Assembly: GCA_964036665.1 (NCBI GenBank)
Contig: OZ038527.1
Coordinates: 12,555,835-12,619,834 of the forward strand
Origin: Gordius sp. MW1
Lineage: Eukaryota > Nematomorpha > Gordioida > Gordea > Gordiidae
Length of the DNA stretch: 64,000 nucleotides
Direction: 5' to 3'
Shown: piece by piece, positions 50,274 to 63,360 of the stretch
How positions within the stretch are numbered: the first letter of the stretch is position 1
Layout of the letters: each line of letters begins with the position of its first letter
The notes under the pieces: generated by a model
The model's database searches: none
What the model was told of the DNA's origin: nothing
What the model saw: only the letters and a program-made list of their open reading frames with translations
Position numbers and translations under genes: made by a program

Positions 50274-53200
50274 TCTCAAATTTACTTACTTTTATATATT
50301 TTTTCAAGCTCTTTCACATAGAATCGAAAAAAATAAATATTTTTACCTCAAAGTTTTTCACATTTCTTTTCTTTCAACCGTATTCATCCGATGAAAGTTG
50401 TCGTTTTCAGACGTTGTTTCCATGATAAAAAGTAAAAATTTATCAGAATCAGAAAACTATTACTTTGAAATCATGATCGCATAGAGCAATTTTCAAAAAT
50501 TAAGCACTCACGTTACGATACAACAAACTAATCGCAACAATAAAACGTTGTCTTTTGTCAAAATGATAGTTCTCGCAGCTTAAAACCTCTTTTTGGAAGT
50601 CAATCGAGGATAATAGGATTGTCCAATTGGCTTATTTTTATATATTTTTTTACTCTCTTTCACATAGAATCGAAAAAAATCAATATTTTTAACTCAAAAT
50701 TTTTCACATGTTTTTCTTTCAACCGTATTCATCCGATGAAAGTTGTCGTTTTCAGACGTTGTTTCCATGATAAAAAGTAAAAATTTATCAGAATCAGAAA
50801 ACATTACTTTGAAATCATGATCGCATAGAGCAATTTTCAAAAATTAAGCACTCACGTTACGATACAACAAACTAATCGCAACAATAAAATGTTGTCTTTT
50901 GTCAAAATGATAGTTCTCGCAGCTTAAAACCTCTTTTCGGAAGTCAATCGAGGTAATATGATTCTCAAATCGGCTTACTTTTATATATTTTTTACGCTCT
51001 TTCACATAGAATCGAAAAAAATAAATATTTTTACCTCAAAATTTTTCACATTTTTTTCTTTCAACCGTATTCATCCGATGAAAGTTGTCGTTTTCAGACG
51101 TTGTTTCCATGATAAAAAGTAAAAATTTATCAGAATCAGAAAACTATTACTTTGAAATCGTGAATGCATAGAGCAGTTTTCAAAAATTAAGCACTCACGT
51201 TACGATACAACAAACTAATCGCAACAATAAAACGTTGTCTTTTGTCAAAATGATAGTTCTCGCAGCTTAAAACCTCTTTTCGGAAGTCAATCGAGGATAA
51301 TAGGATTCTCATATCGGCTTACTTTTATATATTTTTTCAAGCTCTTTCACATAGAATCGAAAAAAATGAATATTTTTACCTCAAAATTTTTCACATTTTT
51401 TTCTTTCAACCGTATTCATCCGATGAAAGTTGTCGTTTTCAGACGTTGTTTCCATGATTAAAAGTAAAAACTTATCAGAATCAGAAAACTATTACTTTGA
51501 ATCATGATTGCATAGAGCAGTTTTAAAAATTAAGCACTCACGTTTGATACAACAAACTAATCGCAACAATAAAACGTTGTCTTTTGTCAAAATGATAGTT
51601 CTCGCAACTTAAAACCTCTTTTCGGAAGTCAATCGAGGATAATAGGATTCTCAAATTGGCTTATTTTTATATATTTTTTTACGCTCTTTCACATAGAATC
51701 GAAAAAAAAGAATATTTTTACCTCAAAATTTTTCACATTTTTTTATTCAACCGTATTCATCCGATGAAAGTTGTCGTTTTCAGACGTTGTTTCCATGATA
51801 AAAAGTAAAAATTTATCAGAATCAAAAAACTATTACTTTGAAATCTTGATCGCATACAGCAATTTTCAAAAATTAAGCACTCACGTTACGATACAACAAA
51901 CTAATCGCAACAATAAAACGTTGTCTTTTGTCAAAATGATAGTTCTCGCAGCTTAAAACCTCTTTTTGGAAGTCAATCGAGGATAATAGGATTCTCCAAT
52001 TGGCTTATTTTTATATATTTTTTTACGCTCTTTCACATAGAATCGAAAAAAATGAATATTTTTACCTCAAAATTTTTCACATTTTTTTCTTTCAACCGTA
52101 TTCATCCGATGAAAGTTGTCGTTTTCAGACGTTGTTTCCATGATAAAAAGTAAAAATTTATCAGAATCAGAAAACTATTACTTTGAAATCATGATCGCAT
52201 AGAGCAATTTTCAAAAATTAAGCACTCACGTTACGATACAACAAACTAATCGCAACAATAAAACGTTGTCTTTTGTCAAAATGATAGTTCTCGCAGCTTA
52301 AAACCTCTTTTCGGAAGTCAATCGAGGATAATAGGATTCTCAAATTGGCTTATTTTTATATATTTTTTTACGCTCTTTCACATAGAATCAAAAAAAAAGA
52401 ATATTTTTACCTCAAAATTTTTCACATTTTTTTATTCAACCGTATTCATCCGATGAAAGTTGTCGTTTTCAGACGTTGTTTCCATGATAAAAAGTAAAAA
52501 TTTATCAGAATCAGAAAACTATTACTTTGAAATCTTGATCGCATACAGCAATTTTCAAAAATTAAGCACTCACGTTACGATACAACAAACTAATCGCAAC
52601 AATAAAACGTTGTCTTTTGTCAAAATGATGGTTCTCGCAGCTTAAAACCTCTTTTCGGAAGTCAATCGAGGATAATAGGATTCTCAAATCGGCTTATTTT
52701 TATATATTTTTTTAAGCTCTTTCACATAGAATCGAAAAAAATAAATATTTTTACCTCAAAGTTTTTCACATTTCTTTTCTTTCAACCGTATTCATCCGAT
52801 AAAAGTTGTCGTTTTCAGACGTTGTTTCCATGATAAAAAGTAAAAATTTATCAGAATCCGAAAACTATTACTTTGAAATAATGATCGCATAGAGAAAAAT
52901 TAAGCACTCACGTTACGATACAACAAACTAATCGCAACAATAAAACGTTGTCTTTTGTCAAAATGATAGTTCTCGCAGCTTAAAACCTCTTTTTGGAAGT
53001 CAATCGAGGATAATGGGATTCTCCAATTGGCTTATTTTTATATATTTTTTTACGCTCTTTCACATAGAATCGAAAAAAATGAATATTTTTACCTCAAAAT
53101 TTTTCACATTTTTTTACTCAACCGTATTCATCCGATGAAAGTTGTCGTTTTCAGACGTTGTTTCCATGATAAAAAGTAAAAATTTATCAGAATCAGAAAA

Positions 53201-53707
53201 CTATTACTTTGAAATAATGATCGCATAGAGCAATTTTCAAAAATTAAGCACTCACGTTACGATACAACAAACTATTCGCAACAATAAAACGTTGTCTTTT
53301 GTCAAAATGATAGTTCTCGCAGCTTAAAACCTCTTTTTGGAAGTCAATCGAGGATAATAGGATTCTCCAATTGGCTTATTTTTATATATTTTTTTACGCT
53401 CTTTCACATAGAATCGAAAAAAATGAATATTTTTACCTCAAAATTTTTCACATTTTTTTCTTTCAACCGTATTCATCCGATGAAAGTTGTCGTTTTCAGA
53501 CGTTGTTTCCATGATAAAAAGTAAAAATTTATCAGAATCAGAAAACTATTACTTTGAAATCATGATCGCATAGAGCAATTTTCAAAAATTAAGCACTCAC
53601 GTTTGAGACAACAAACTAATCGCAACAATAAAACGTTGTCTTTTGTCAAAATGATAGTTCTCGCAGCCTAAAACCTCTTTTCGGAAGTCAATCGAGGATA
53701 ATAGGAT
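50274..53707. repeat. 10-monomer HOR, copy 2 (near-identical)
   Basis: Monomers start at 50274, 50620, 50963, 51307, 51649, 51993, 52338, 52682, 53020 and 53364. The stretch 50043-53566 (3524 bp) matches 46608-50131 with no difference that I could find by eye. Divergence at 53567 (GATCG against GATTG) places the end of the duplication inside the last unit, which finishes with GTTTGAGACAAC and GCAGCCTA instead. This is the youngest-looking large duplication in the window, or alternatively an assembly duplication. Confidence 0.96.
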
Positions 53708-55085
53708 TCTCAAATTGGCTTATTTTTATATATTTTTTTACGCTCTTTCACATAGAATCAAAAAAAAAGAATATTTTTACCTCAAAATTTTTCACATTTT
53801 TTTATTCAACCGTATTCATCCGATGAAAGTTGTCGTTTTCAGACGTTGTTTCCATGATAAAAAGTAAAAATTTATCAGAATCAGAAAACTATTACTTTGA
53901 AATCTTGATCGCATACAGCAATTTTCAAAAATTAAGCACTCACGTTACGATACAATAAACTAATCGCAACAATAAAACGTTGTCTTTTGTCAAAATGATG
54001 GTTCTCGCAGCTTAAAACCTCTTTTCGGAAGTCAATCGAGGATAATAGGATTCTCAAATCGGCTAATTTTTATATATTTTTTCAAGCTCTTTCACATAGA
54101 ATCGAAAAAAATAAATATTTTTACTTCAAAATTTTACACATTTTTTTCTTTCAACCGTATTCATCCGATGAAAGTTGTCATTTTCAGACGTTTTTTCCAT
54201 GATAAAAAGTAAAAATTTATCAGAATCAGAAAACTATTACTTTGAAATCATGATCGCATAGAGCAATTTTCAAAAATTAAGCACTCACGTTACGATACAA
54301 CAAACTAATCGCAACAATAAAACGTTGTCTTTTGTCAAAATGATAGTTCTCGCAGCTTTCAACCTCTTTTCGGAAGTCAATCGAGGATAATAGGATTCTC
54401 CAATTGGCTTATTTTTATATATTTTTTTACGCTCTTTCACATAGAATCAAAAAAAAAGAATATTTTTACCTCAAAATTTTTCACATTTTTTTATTCAACC
54501 GTATTCATCCGATGAAAGTTGTCGTTTTCAGACGTTGTTTCCATGATAAAAAGTAAAAATTTATCAGAATCAGAAAACTATTACTTTGAAATCTTGATCG
54601 CATACAGCAATTTTCAAAAATTAAGCACTCACGTTACGATACAACAAACTAATCGCAACAATAAAACGTTGTCTTTTGTCAAAATGATGGTTCTCGCAGC
54701 TTAAAACCTCTTTTTGGAAGTCAATCGAGGATAATAGGATTCTCAAATCGGCTTATTTTTATATATTTTTTCAAGCTCTTTCACATAGAATCGAAAAAAA
54801 TAAATATTTTTACTTCAAAATTTTACACATTTTTTTCTTTCAACCGTATTCATCCGATGAAAGTTGTCATTTTCAGACGTTGTTTCCATGATAAAAAGTA
54901 AAAATTTATCAGAATCAGAAAACTATTACTTTGAAATCATGATCGCATAGAGCAATTTTCAAAAATTAAGCACTCACGTTCCGATACAACAAACTAATCG
55001 CAACAATAAAACGTTGTCTTTTGTCAAAATGATAGTTCTCGCAGCTTTCAACCTCTTTTCGGAAGTCAATCAAGGATAATAGGAT
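53708..55085. repeat. Dimer tandem duplication (period 689 bp)
   Basis: Monomers start at 53708, 54052, 54397 and 54741. Units 53708 and 54397 share TAGAATCAAAAAAAAAGAAT, GAAATCTTGATCGCATACAGC and AAATGATGG with the 10-mer units at 48903 and 52338. Units 54052 and 54741 share ACTTCAAAATTTTACAC, GTTGTCATTTTC and the rare tail GCAGCTTTCAACCTC. The two dimers differ at a few points, such as GGCTAATTTT (54062), ACGTTTTTTCC (54188), CAATAAAC near 53954 and GTTCCGATAC near 54979. Confidence 0.9.
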
Positions 55086-58000
55086 TCTCCAATTGGCTTA
55101 TTTTTATATATTTTTTTACGCTCTTTCACATAGAATCGAAAAAAATGAATATTTTTACCTCAAAATTTTTCACATTTTTTTACTCAACCGTATTCATCCG
55201 ATGAAAGTTGTCGCAGACGTTGTTTCCATGATAAAAAGTAAAAATTTATCAGAATCAGAAAACTATTACTTTGAAATAATGATCGCATAGAGCAATTTTC
55301 AAAAATTAAGCACTCACGTTACGATACAACAAACTAATCGCAACAATAAAACGTTGTCTTTTGTCAAAATGATAGTTCTCGCAGCTTAAAACCTCTTTTT
55401 GGAAGTCAATCGAGGATAATAGGGTTCTCCAAATGGCTTATTTTTATATATTTTTTTACGCTCTTTCACATAGAATCGAAAAAAATAAATATTTTTACCT
55501 CAAAGTTTTTCACATTTTTTTATTCAACCGTATTCATCCGATGAAAGTTGTCGTTTTCAGACGTTGTTTCCATGATAAAAAGTAAAAATTTATCAGAATC
55601 AGAAAACTATTACTTTGAAATAATGATCGCATAGAGCAATTTTCAAAAATTAAGCACTCACGTTACGATACAACAAACTAATCGCAACAATAAAACGTTG
55701 TCTTTTGTCAAAATGATAGTTCTCGCAGCTTAAAACCTCTTTTCGGAAGTCAATCGAGGATAATGGGATTCTCCAATTGGCTTATTTTTATATATTTTTT
55801 TACGCTCTTTCACATAAAATCGAAAAAAATCAATATTTTTACCTCAAAATTTTTCACATTTTTTTACTCAACCGTATTCATCCGATGAAAGTTGTCGTTT
55901 TCAGATGTTGTTTCCATGATAAAAAGTAAAAATTTATCAGAATCAGAAAACTATTACTTTGAAATAATGATCGCATAGAGCAATTTTCAAAAATTAAGCA
56001 CTCACGTTACGATACAACAAACTAATCGCAACAATAAAACGTTGTCTTTTGTCAAAATGATAGTTCTCGCAGCTTAAAACCTCTTTTCGGAAGTCAATCG
56101 AGGATAATAGGATTCTCAAATTGGCTTACTTTTATATATTTTTTCAAGCTCTTTCACACAGAATCGAAAAAAATAAATATTTTTACCTCAAAGTTTTTCA
56201 CATTTCTTTTCTTTCAACCGTATTCATCCGATGAAAGTTGTCGTTTTCAGACGTTGTTTCCATGATAAAAAGTAAAAATTTATCAGAATCCGAAAACTAT
56301 TACTTTGAAATAATGATCGCATAGAGCAATTTTCAAAAATTAAGCACTCACGTTACGATACAACAAACTAATCGCAACAATAAAACGTTGTCTTTTGTCA
56401 AAATGATAGTTCTCGCAGCTTAAAACCTCTTTTCGGAAGTCAATCGAGGATAATAGGATTCTCAAATTGGCTTACTTTTATATATTTTTTCAAGCTCTTT
56501 CACATAGAATCGAAAAAAATAAATATTTTTACCTCAAAGTTTTTCACATTTCTTTTCTTTCAACCGTATTCATCCGATGAAAGTTGTCGTTTTCAGACGT
56601 TGTTTCCATGATAAAAAGTAAAAATTTATCAGAATCCGAAAACTATTACTTTGAAATAATGATCGCATAGAGCAATTTTCAAAAATTAAGCACTCACGTT
56701 ACGATACAACAAACTAATCGCAACAATAAAACGTTGTCTTTTGTCAAAATGATAGTTCTCGCAGCTTAAAACCTCTTTTCGGAAGTCAATCGAGGATAAT
56801 GGGATTCTCCAATTGGCTTATTTTTATATATTTTTTTACGCTCTTTCACATAGAATCGAAAAAAATCAATATTTTTACCTCAAAATTTTTCACATTTTTT
56901 TACTCAACCGTATTCATCCGATGAAAGTTGTCGTTTTCAGATGTTGTTTCCATGATAAAAAGTAAAAATTTATCAGAATCAGAAAACTATTACTTTGAAA
57001 TAATGATCGCATAGAGCAATTTTCAAAAATTAAGCACTCACGTTACGATACAACAAACTAATCGCAACAATAAAACGTTGTCTTTTGTCAAAATGATAGT
57101 TCTCGCAGCTTAAAACCTCTTTTTGGAAGTCAATCGAGGATAATAGGATTCTCCAATTGGCTTATTTTTATATATTTTTTTACGCTCTTTCACATAGAAG
57201 CGAAAAAAATGAATATTTTTACCTCAAAATTTTTCACATTTTTTTCTTTCAACCGTATTCATCCGATGAAAGTTGTCGTTTTCAGACGTTGTTTCCATGA
57301 TAAAAAGTAAAAATTTATCAGAATCAGAAAACTATTACTTTGAAATCATGATCGCATAGAGCAATTTTCAAAAATTAAGCACTCACGTTACGATACAACA
57401 AACTAATCGCAACAATAAAACGTTGTCTTTTGTCAAAATGATAGTTCTCGCAGCTTAAAACCTCTTTTCGGAAGTCAATCGAGGATAATAGGATTCTCCA
57501 ATTGGCTTATTTTTATATATTTTTTTACGCTCTTTCACATAAAATCGAAAAAAATGAATATTTTTACCTCAAAATTTTTCACATTTTTTTATTCAACCGT
57601 ATTCATCCGATGAAAGTTGTCGTTTTCAGACGTTGTTTCCATGATAAAAAGTAAAAATTTATCAGAATCAGAAAACTATTACTTTGAAATCATGATCGCA
57701 TAGAGCAATTTTCAAAAATTAAGCACTCACGTTACGATACAACAAACTAATCGCAACAATAAAACGTTGTCTTTTGTCAAAATGATAGTTCTCGCAGCTT
57801 AAAACCTCTTTTCGGAAGTCAATCGAGGATAATAGGATTCTCAAATCGGCTTATTTTTATTTATTCTTTTACGCTCTTTCACATAGAATCGAAAAAAATG
57901 AATATTTTTACTTCAAAATTTTACACATTTTTTTCTTTCAACCGTATTCATCCGATGAAAGTTGTCGTTTTCAGACGTTGTTTCCATGATTAAAAGTAAA

Positions 58001-58528
58001 AATTTATCAGAATCAGAAAACTATTACTTTGAAATCATGATTGCTTAGAGCAGTTTTCAAAAATTAAGCACTCACGTTGCCATACAACAAACTAATCGCA
58101 ACAATAAAACGTTGTCTTTTGTCAAAATGATAGTTCTCGCAGCCTAAAACCTCTTTTCGGAAGTCAATCGAGGATAATAGGATTCTCAAATTGGCTTATT
58201 TTTATATATTTTTTCAAGCTCTTTCACATAGAATCGAAAAAAATGAATATTTTTACCTCAAAATTTTTCACATTTTTTTCTTTCAACCGTATTCATCCGA
58301 TGAAAGTTGTCGTTTTCAGACGTTGTTTTCATGATAAAAAGTAAAAATTTATCAGAATCAGAAAACTATTACTTTGAAATCATGATTGCATAGAGCAGTT
58401 TTCAAAAATTAAGCACTCACGTTACGATACAACAAACTAATCGCAACAATAAAACGTTGTCTTTTGTCAAAATGATAGTTCTCGCAGCCTAAAACCTCTT
58501 TTCGGAAGTCAATCGAGAATAATAGGAT
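55086..58528. repeat. Mixed block (10 units)
   Basis: Monomers start at 55086, 55426, 55770, 56114, 56460, 56806, 57150, 57495, 57839 and 58184. The first is H-like and 4 bp shorter (GTTGTCGCAGACG at 55208). The units at 55770 and 56806 are sisters 1036 bp apart (AAATCAATATTTTTACCTC, CAGATGTTGTTTCC). Between them lie two adjacent sister G-like units (56114 and 56460) sharing AATCCGAAAAC. The units at 57495, 57839 and 58184 are A-like, B and C, so the canonical order reappears; the A-like unit lacks GTTGTACTTTT. Confidence 0.87.
56114..56805. repeat. Single-monomer tandem duplication, G-like
   Basis: The two 346-bp units starting at 56114 and 56460 are almost identical. Both have CTCAAAGTTTTT, CATTTCTTTTC, the uncommon AATCCGAAAAC and GAAATAATGATC. 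The only difference I noticed is CACACAGAATC in the first (56155) against CACATAGAATC in the second. This is duplication at the smallest scale, one monomer. Confidence 0.88.
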
Positions 58529-60945
58529 TCTCAAATTGGCTTACTTTTATATATTTTTTCAAGCTCTTTCACATAGAATCGAAAAAAATAAATATTTTTA
58601 CCTCAAAGTTTTTCACATTTCTTTTCTTTCAACCGTATTCATCCGATGAAAGTTGTCGTTTTCAGAAGTTGTTTCCATGATAAAAAGTAAAAATTTATCA
58701 GAATCAGAAAACTATTACTTTGAAATCATGATTGCATAGAGCAATTTTCAAAAATTAAGCACTCACGTTGCGATACAACAAACTAATCGCAACAATAAAA
58801 CGTTGTCTTTTGTCAAAATGATAGTTCTCGCAGCTTAAAACCTCTTTTCGGAAGTCAATCGAGGATAATAGGATTCTCAAATTGGCTTACTTTTATATAT
58901 TTTTTCAAGCTCTTTCACATAGAATCGAAAAAAATAAATATTTTTACCTCAAAGTTTTTCACATTTCTTTTCTTTCAACCGTATTCACCCGATGAAAGTT
59001 GTCGTTTTCAGACGTTGTTTCCATGATAAAAAGTAAAAATTTATCAGAATCAGAAAACTATTACTTTGAAATCATGATCGCATAGAGCAATTTTAAAAAA
59101 TTAAGCACTCACGTTACGATACAACAAACTAATCGCAACAATAAAACGTTGTCTTTTGTCAAAATGATAGTTCTCGCAGCTTAAAACCTCTTTTTGGAAG
59201 TCAATCGAGGATAATAGGATTGTCCAATTGGCTTATTTTTATATATTTTTTTACTCTCTTTCACATAGAATCGAAAAAAATGAATATTTTTACCTCAAAA
59301 TTTTTCACATTTTTTTACTCAACCGTATTCATCCGATGAAAGTTGTCGTTTTCAGACGTTGTTTCCATGATAAAAAGTAAAAATTTATCAGAATCAGAAA
59401 ACTATTACTTTGAAATCATGATCGCATAGAGCAATTTTCAAAAATTAAGCACTCACGTTACGATACAACAAACTAATCGCAACAATAAAACGTTGTCTTT
59501 TGTCAAAATGATAGTTCTCGCAGGTTAAAACCTCTTTTCGGAAGTCAATCGAGGATAATAGGATTCTCTAATTGGCTTATTTTTATATATTTTTTTACGC
59601 TCTTTCACATAGAATCGAAAAAAATGAATATTTTTACCTCAAAATTTTTCACATTTTTTTCTTTCAACCGTATTCATCCGATGAAAGTTGTCGTTTTCAG
59701 ACGTTGTTTCCATGATAAAAAGTAAAAATTCATCAGAATCAGAAAACTATTACTTTGAAATCATGATCGCATAGAGGAATTTTCAAAAATTAAGCACTCA
59801 CGTTACGATACAACAAACTAATCGCAACAATAAAACGTTGTCTTTTGTCAAAATGATAGTTCTCGCAGCTTAAAACCTCTTTTCGGAAGTCAATCGAGGA
59901 TAATAGGATTCTCAAATCGGCTTACTTTTATATATTTTTTCAAGCTATTTCAGATAGAATTGAAAAAAATAAATATTTTTACCTCAAAGTTTTTCACATT
60001 TTTTTCTTTCAACCGTATTCATCCGATGAAAGTTGTCGTTTTCAGACGTTGTTTCCATGATAAAAAGTAAAAATTTATCAGAATCAGAAAACTATTACTT
60101 TGAAATCATGATTGTATAGAGCAGTTTTCAAAAATTAAGCACTCACGTTGCGATACAACAAACTAATCGCAACAATAAAACGTTGTCTTTTGTCAAAATG
60201 ATAGTTCTCGCAGCTTAAAACCTCTTTTCGGAAGTCAATCGAGGATAATAGGATTCTCAAATCGGCTTATTTTTATATATTTTTTCAAGCTCTTTCACAT
60301 AGAATCGAAAAAAATGAATATTTTTACCTCAAAATTTTTCACATTTTTTTCTTTCAACCGTATTCATCCGATGAAAGTTGTCGTTTTCAGACGTTGTTTC
60401 CATGATAAAAAGTAAAAATTTATCAGAATCAGAAAACTATTACTTTGAAATCATGATCGCATAGAGCATTTTTCAAATATTAAGCACTCACGTTACGATA
60501 CAACAAACTTATCGCAACAATAAAACGTTGTCTTTTGTCAAAATGATAGTTCTCGCAGCTTAAAACCTCTTTTCGGAAGTCAATCGAGGATAATAGGATT
60601 CTCAAATCGGCTTACTTTTATATATTTTTTTACGCTCTGTCACATAGAATCGAAAAAAATAAATATTTTTACCTCAAAGTTTTTCACATTTCTTTTCTTT
60701 CAACCGTATTCATCCGATGAAAGTTGTCGTTTTCAGACGTTGTTTCCATGATAAAAAGTAAAAATTTATCAGAATCAGAAAACTATTACTTTGAAATCAT
60801 GATCGCATAGAGCAGTTTTCAAAAATTAAGCACTCACGTTGCCATACAACAAACTAATCGCAACAATAAAACGTTGTCTTTTGTCAAAATGATAGTTCTC
60901 GCAGCCTAAAACCTCTTTTCGGAAGTCAATCGAGAATAATAGGAT
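58529..60945. repeat. Late 7-monomer HOR, copy 1 (2417 bp)
   Basis: Monomers start at 58529, 58875, 59221, 59565, 59910, 60255 and 60600. The first two are E- or G-bodied with GATTG/GTTGCG and GATCG/GTTACG tails; the remaining five are the J-P-Q block with TGTCCAATTGG and TACTCTCTTTC (59252), GCAGGTTA (59519), ATAGAGGAATT (59771), CTATTTCAGAT, GATTGTATAG, P and Q. The Q unit at 60600 ends with a B-like tail (GTTGCC, GCAGCCTA, GAGAATAAT), so it is chimeric. CAGAAGTTGTTTCC at 58663 recurs at 61080. Confidence 0.9.
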
Positions 60946-61637
60946 TCTCAAATTGGCTTACTTTTATATATTTTTTCAAGCTCTTTCACATAGAATCGAA
61001 AAAAATAAATATTTTTACCTCAAAGTTTTTCACATTTCTTTTCTTTCAACCGTATTCATCCGATGAAAGTTGTCGTTTTCAGAAGTTGTTTCCATGATAA
61101 AAAGTAAAAATTTATCAGAATCAGAAAACTATTACTTTGAAATCATGATTGCATAGAGCAATTTTCAAAAATTAAGCACTCACGTTGCGATACAACAAAC
61201 TAATCGCAACAATAAAACGTTGTCTTTTGTCAAAATGATAGTTCTCGCAGCTTAAAACCTCTTTTCGGAAGTCAATCGAGGATAATAGGATTCTCAAATT
61301 GGCTTACTTTTATATATTTTTTCAAGCTCTTTCACATAGAATCGAAAAAAATAAATATTTTTACCTCAAAGTTTTTCACATTTCTTTTCTTTCAACCGTA
61401 TTCATCCGATGAAAGTTGTCGTTTTCAGACGTTGTTTCCATGATAAAAAGTAAAAATTTATCAGAATCAGAAAACTATTACTTTGAAATCATGATCGCAT
61501 AGAGCAATTTTCAAAAATTAAGCACTCACGTTACGATACAACAAACTAATCGCAACAATAAAACGTTGTCTTTTGTCAAAATGATAGTTCTCGCAGCTTA
61601 AAACCTCTTTTTGGAAGTCAATCGAGGATAATAGGAT

Positions 61638-62325
61638 TGTCCAATTGGCTTATTTTTATATATTTTTTTACTCTCTTTCACATAGAATCGAAAAAAATGA
61701 ATATTTTTACCTCAAAATTTTTCACATTTTTTTACTCAACCGTATTCATCCGATGAAAGTTGTCGTTTTCAGACGTTGTTTCCATGATATAAAGTAAAAA
61801 TTTATCAGAATCAGAAAACTATTACTTTGAAATCATGATCGCATAGAGCAATTTTCAAAAATTAAGCACTCACGTTACGATACAACAAACTAATCGCAAC
61901 AATAAAACGTTGTCTTTTGTCAAAATGATAGTTCTCGCAGGTTAAAACCTCTTTTCGGAAGTCAATCGAGGATAATAGGATTCTCCAATTGGCTTATTTT
62001 TATATATTTTTTTACGCTCTTTCACATAGAATCGAAAAAAATGAATATTTTTACCTCAAAATTTTTCACATTTTTTTACTCAACCGTATTCATCCGATGA
62101 AAGTTGTCGTTTTCAGACGTTGTTTCCATGATATAAAGTAAAAATTTATCAGAATCAGAAAACTATTACTTTGAAATCATGATCGCATAGAGCAATTTTC
62201 AAAAATTAAGCACTCACGTTACGATACAACAAACTAATCGCAACAATAAAACGTTGTCTTTTGTCAAAATGATAGTTCTCGCAGGTTAAAACCTCTTTTC
62301 GGAAGTCAATCGAGGATAATAGGAT
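61638..62325. repeat. Single-monomer tandem duplication marked by GATATAAAG
   Basis: The units starting at 61638 and 61982 both carry CCATGATATAAAG (from 61782 and 62126), where I saw CATGATAAAAAG or CATGATTAAAAG in the other monomers. Both have the ACTCAACC body and the GCAGGTTA tail (61936 and 62280). The counterpart in the earlier 7-mer (59221) has a single unit without this change. The mutation therefore preceded the duplication of one monomer, 344 bp long. Confidence 0.9.
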
Positions 62326-62670
62326 TCTCCAATTGGCTTATTTTTATATATTTTTTTACGCTCTTTCACATAGAATCGAAAAAAATGAATATTTTTACCT
62401 CAAAATTTTTCACATTTTTTTCTTTCAACCGTATTCATCCGATGAAAGTTGTCGTTTTCAGACGTTGTTTCCATGATAAAAAGTAAAAATTTATCAGAAT
62501 CAGAAAACTATTACTTTGAAATCATGATCGCATAGAGGAATTTTCAAAAATTAAGCACTCACGTTACGATACAACAAACTAATCGCAACAATAAAACGTT
62601 GTCTTTTGTCAAAATGATAGTTCTCGCAGCTTAAAACCTCTTTTCGGAAGTCAATCGAGGATAATAGGAT

Positions 62671-63360
62671 TCTCAAATCGGCTTACTTTTATATATTTTT
62701 TCAAGCTATTTCAGATAGAATCGAAAAAAATAAATATTTTTACCTCAAAGTTTTTCACATTTTTTTCTTTCAACCGTATTCATCCGATGAAAGTTGTCGT
62801 TTTCAGACGTTGTTTCCATGATAAAAAGTAAAAATTTATCAGAATCAGAAAACTATTACTTTGAAATCATGATTGTATAGAGCAGTTTTCAAAAATTAAG
62901 CACTCACGTTGCGATACAACAAACTAATCGCAACAATAAAACGTTGTCTTTTGTCAAAATGATAGTTCTCGCAGCTTAAAACCTCTTTTCGGAAGTCAAT
63001 CGAGGATAATAGGATTCTCAAATCGGCTTATTTTTATATATTTTTTCAAGCTCTTTCACATAGAATCGAAAAAAATGAATATTTTTACCTCAAAATTTTT
63101 CACATTTTTTTCTTTCAACCGTATTCATCCGATGAAAGTTGTCGTTTTCAGACGTTGTTTCCATGATAAAAAGTAAAAATTTATCAGAATCAGAAAACTA
63201 TTACTTTGAAATCATGATTGTATAGAGCAGTTTTCAAAAATTAAGCACTCACGTTGCGATACAACAAACTAATCGCAACAATAAAACGTTGTCTTTTGTC
63301 AAAATGATAGTTCTCGCAGCTTAAAACCTCTTTTCGGAAGTCAATCGAGGATAATAGGAT
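62671..63360. repeat. J unit followed by a P/J chimera
   Basis: The unit at 62671 is J (CTATTTCAGAT, GATTGTATAG, CAGTTTT, GTTGCG). The next at 63016 begins as P (CTCAAATCGG, CTTATTTTTA, AAATGAAT) but ends with the J tail, GATTGTATAG with GTTGCG. A complete P unit follows at 63361 (GATCG, AATATTAAGCACTC, GTTACG). One monomer was thus added by an in-register exchange within the J/P pair. Confidence 0.87.

Noticed and set aside
14647-55290. Short open reading frames of 61 to 66 codons on both strands (for example 18591-18788, 23405-23602, 48336-48521, 14647-14838)
   Set aside because: They are in-phase pieces of the satellite monomer, recur exactly at HOR offsets (4814 and 3435 bp), arise wherever an indel removes a stop, often lack an ATG start, and have low-complexity products with no domain. 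They are not genes.
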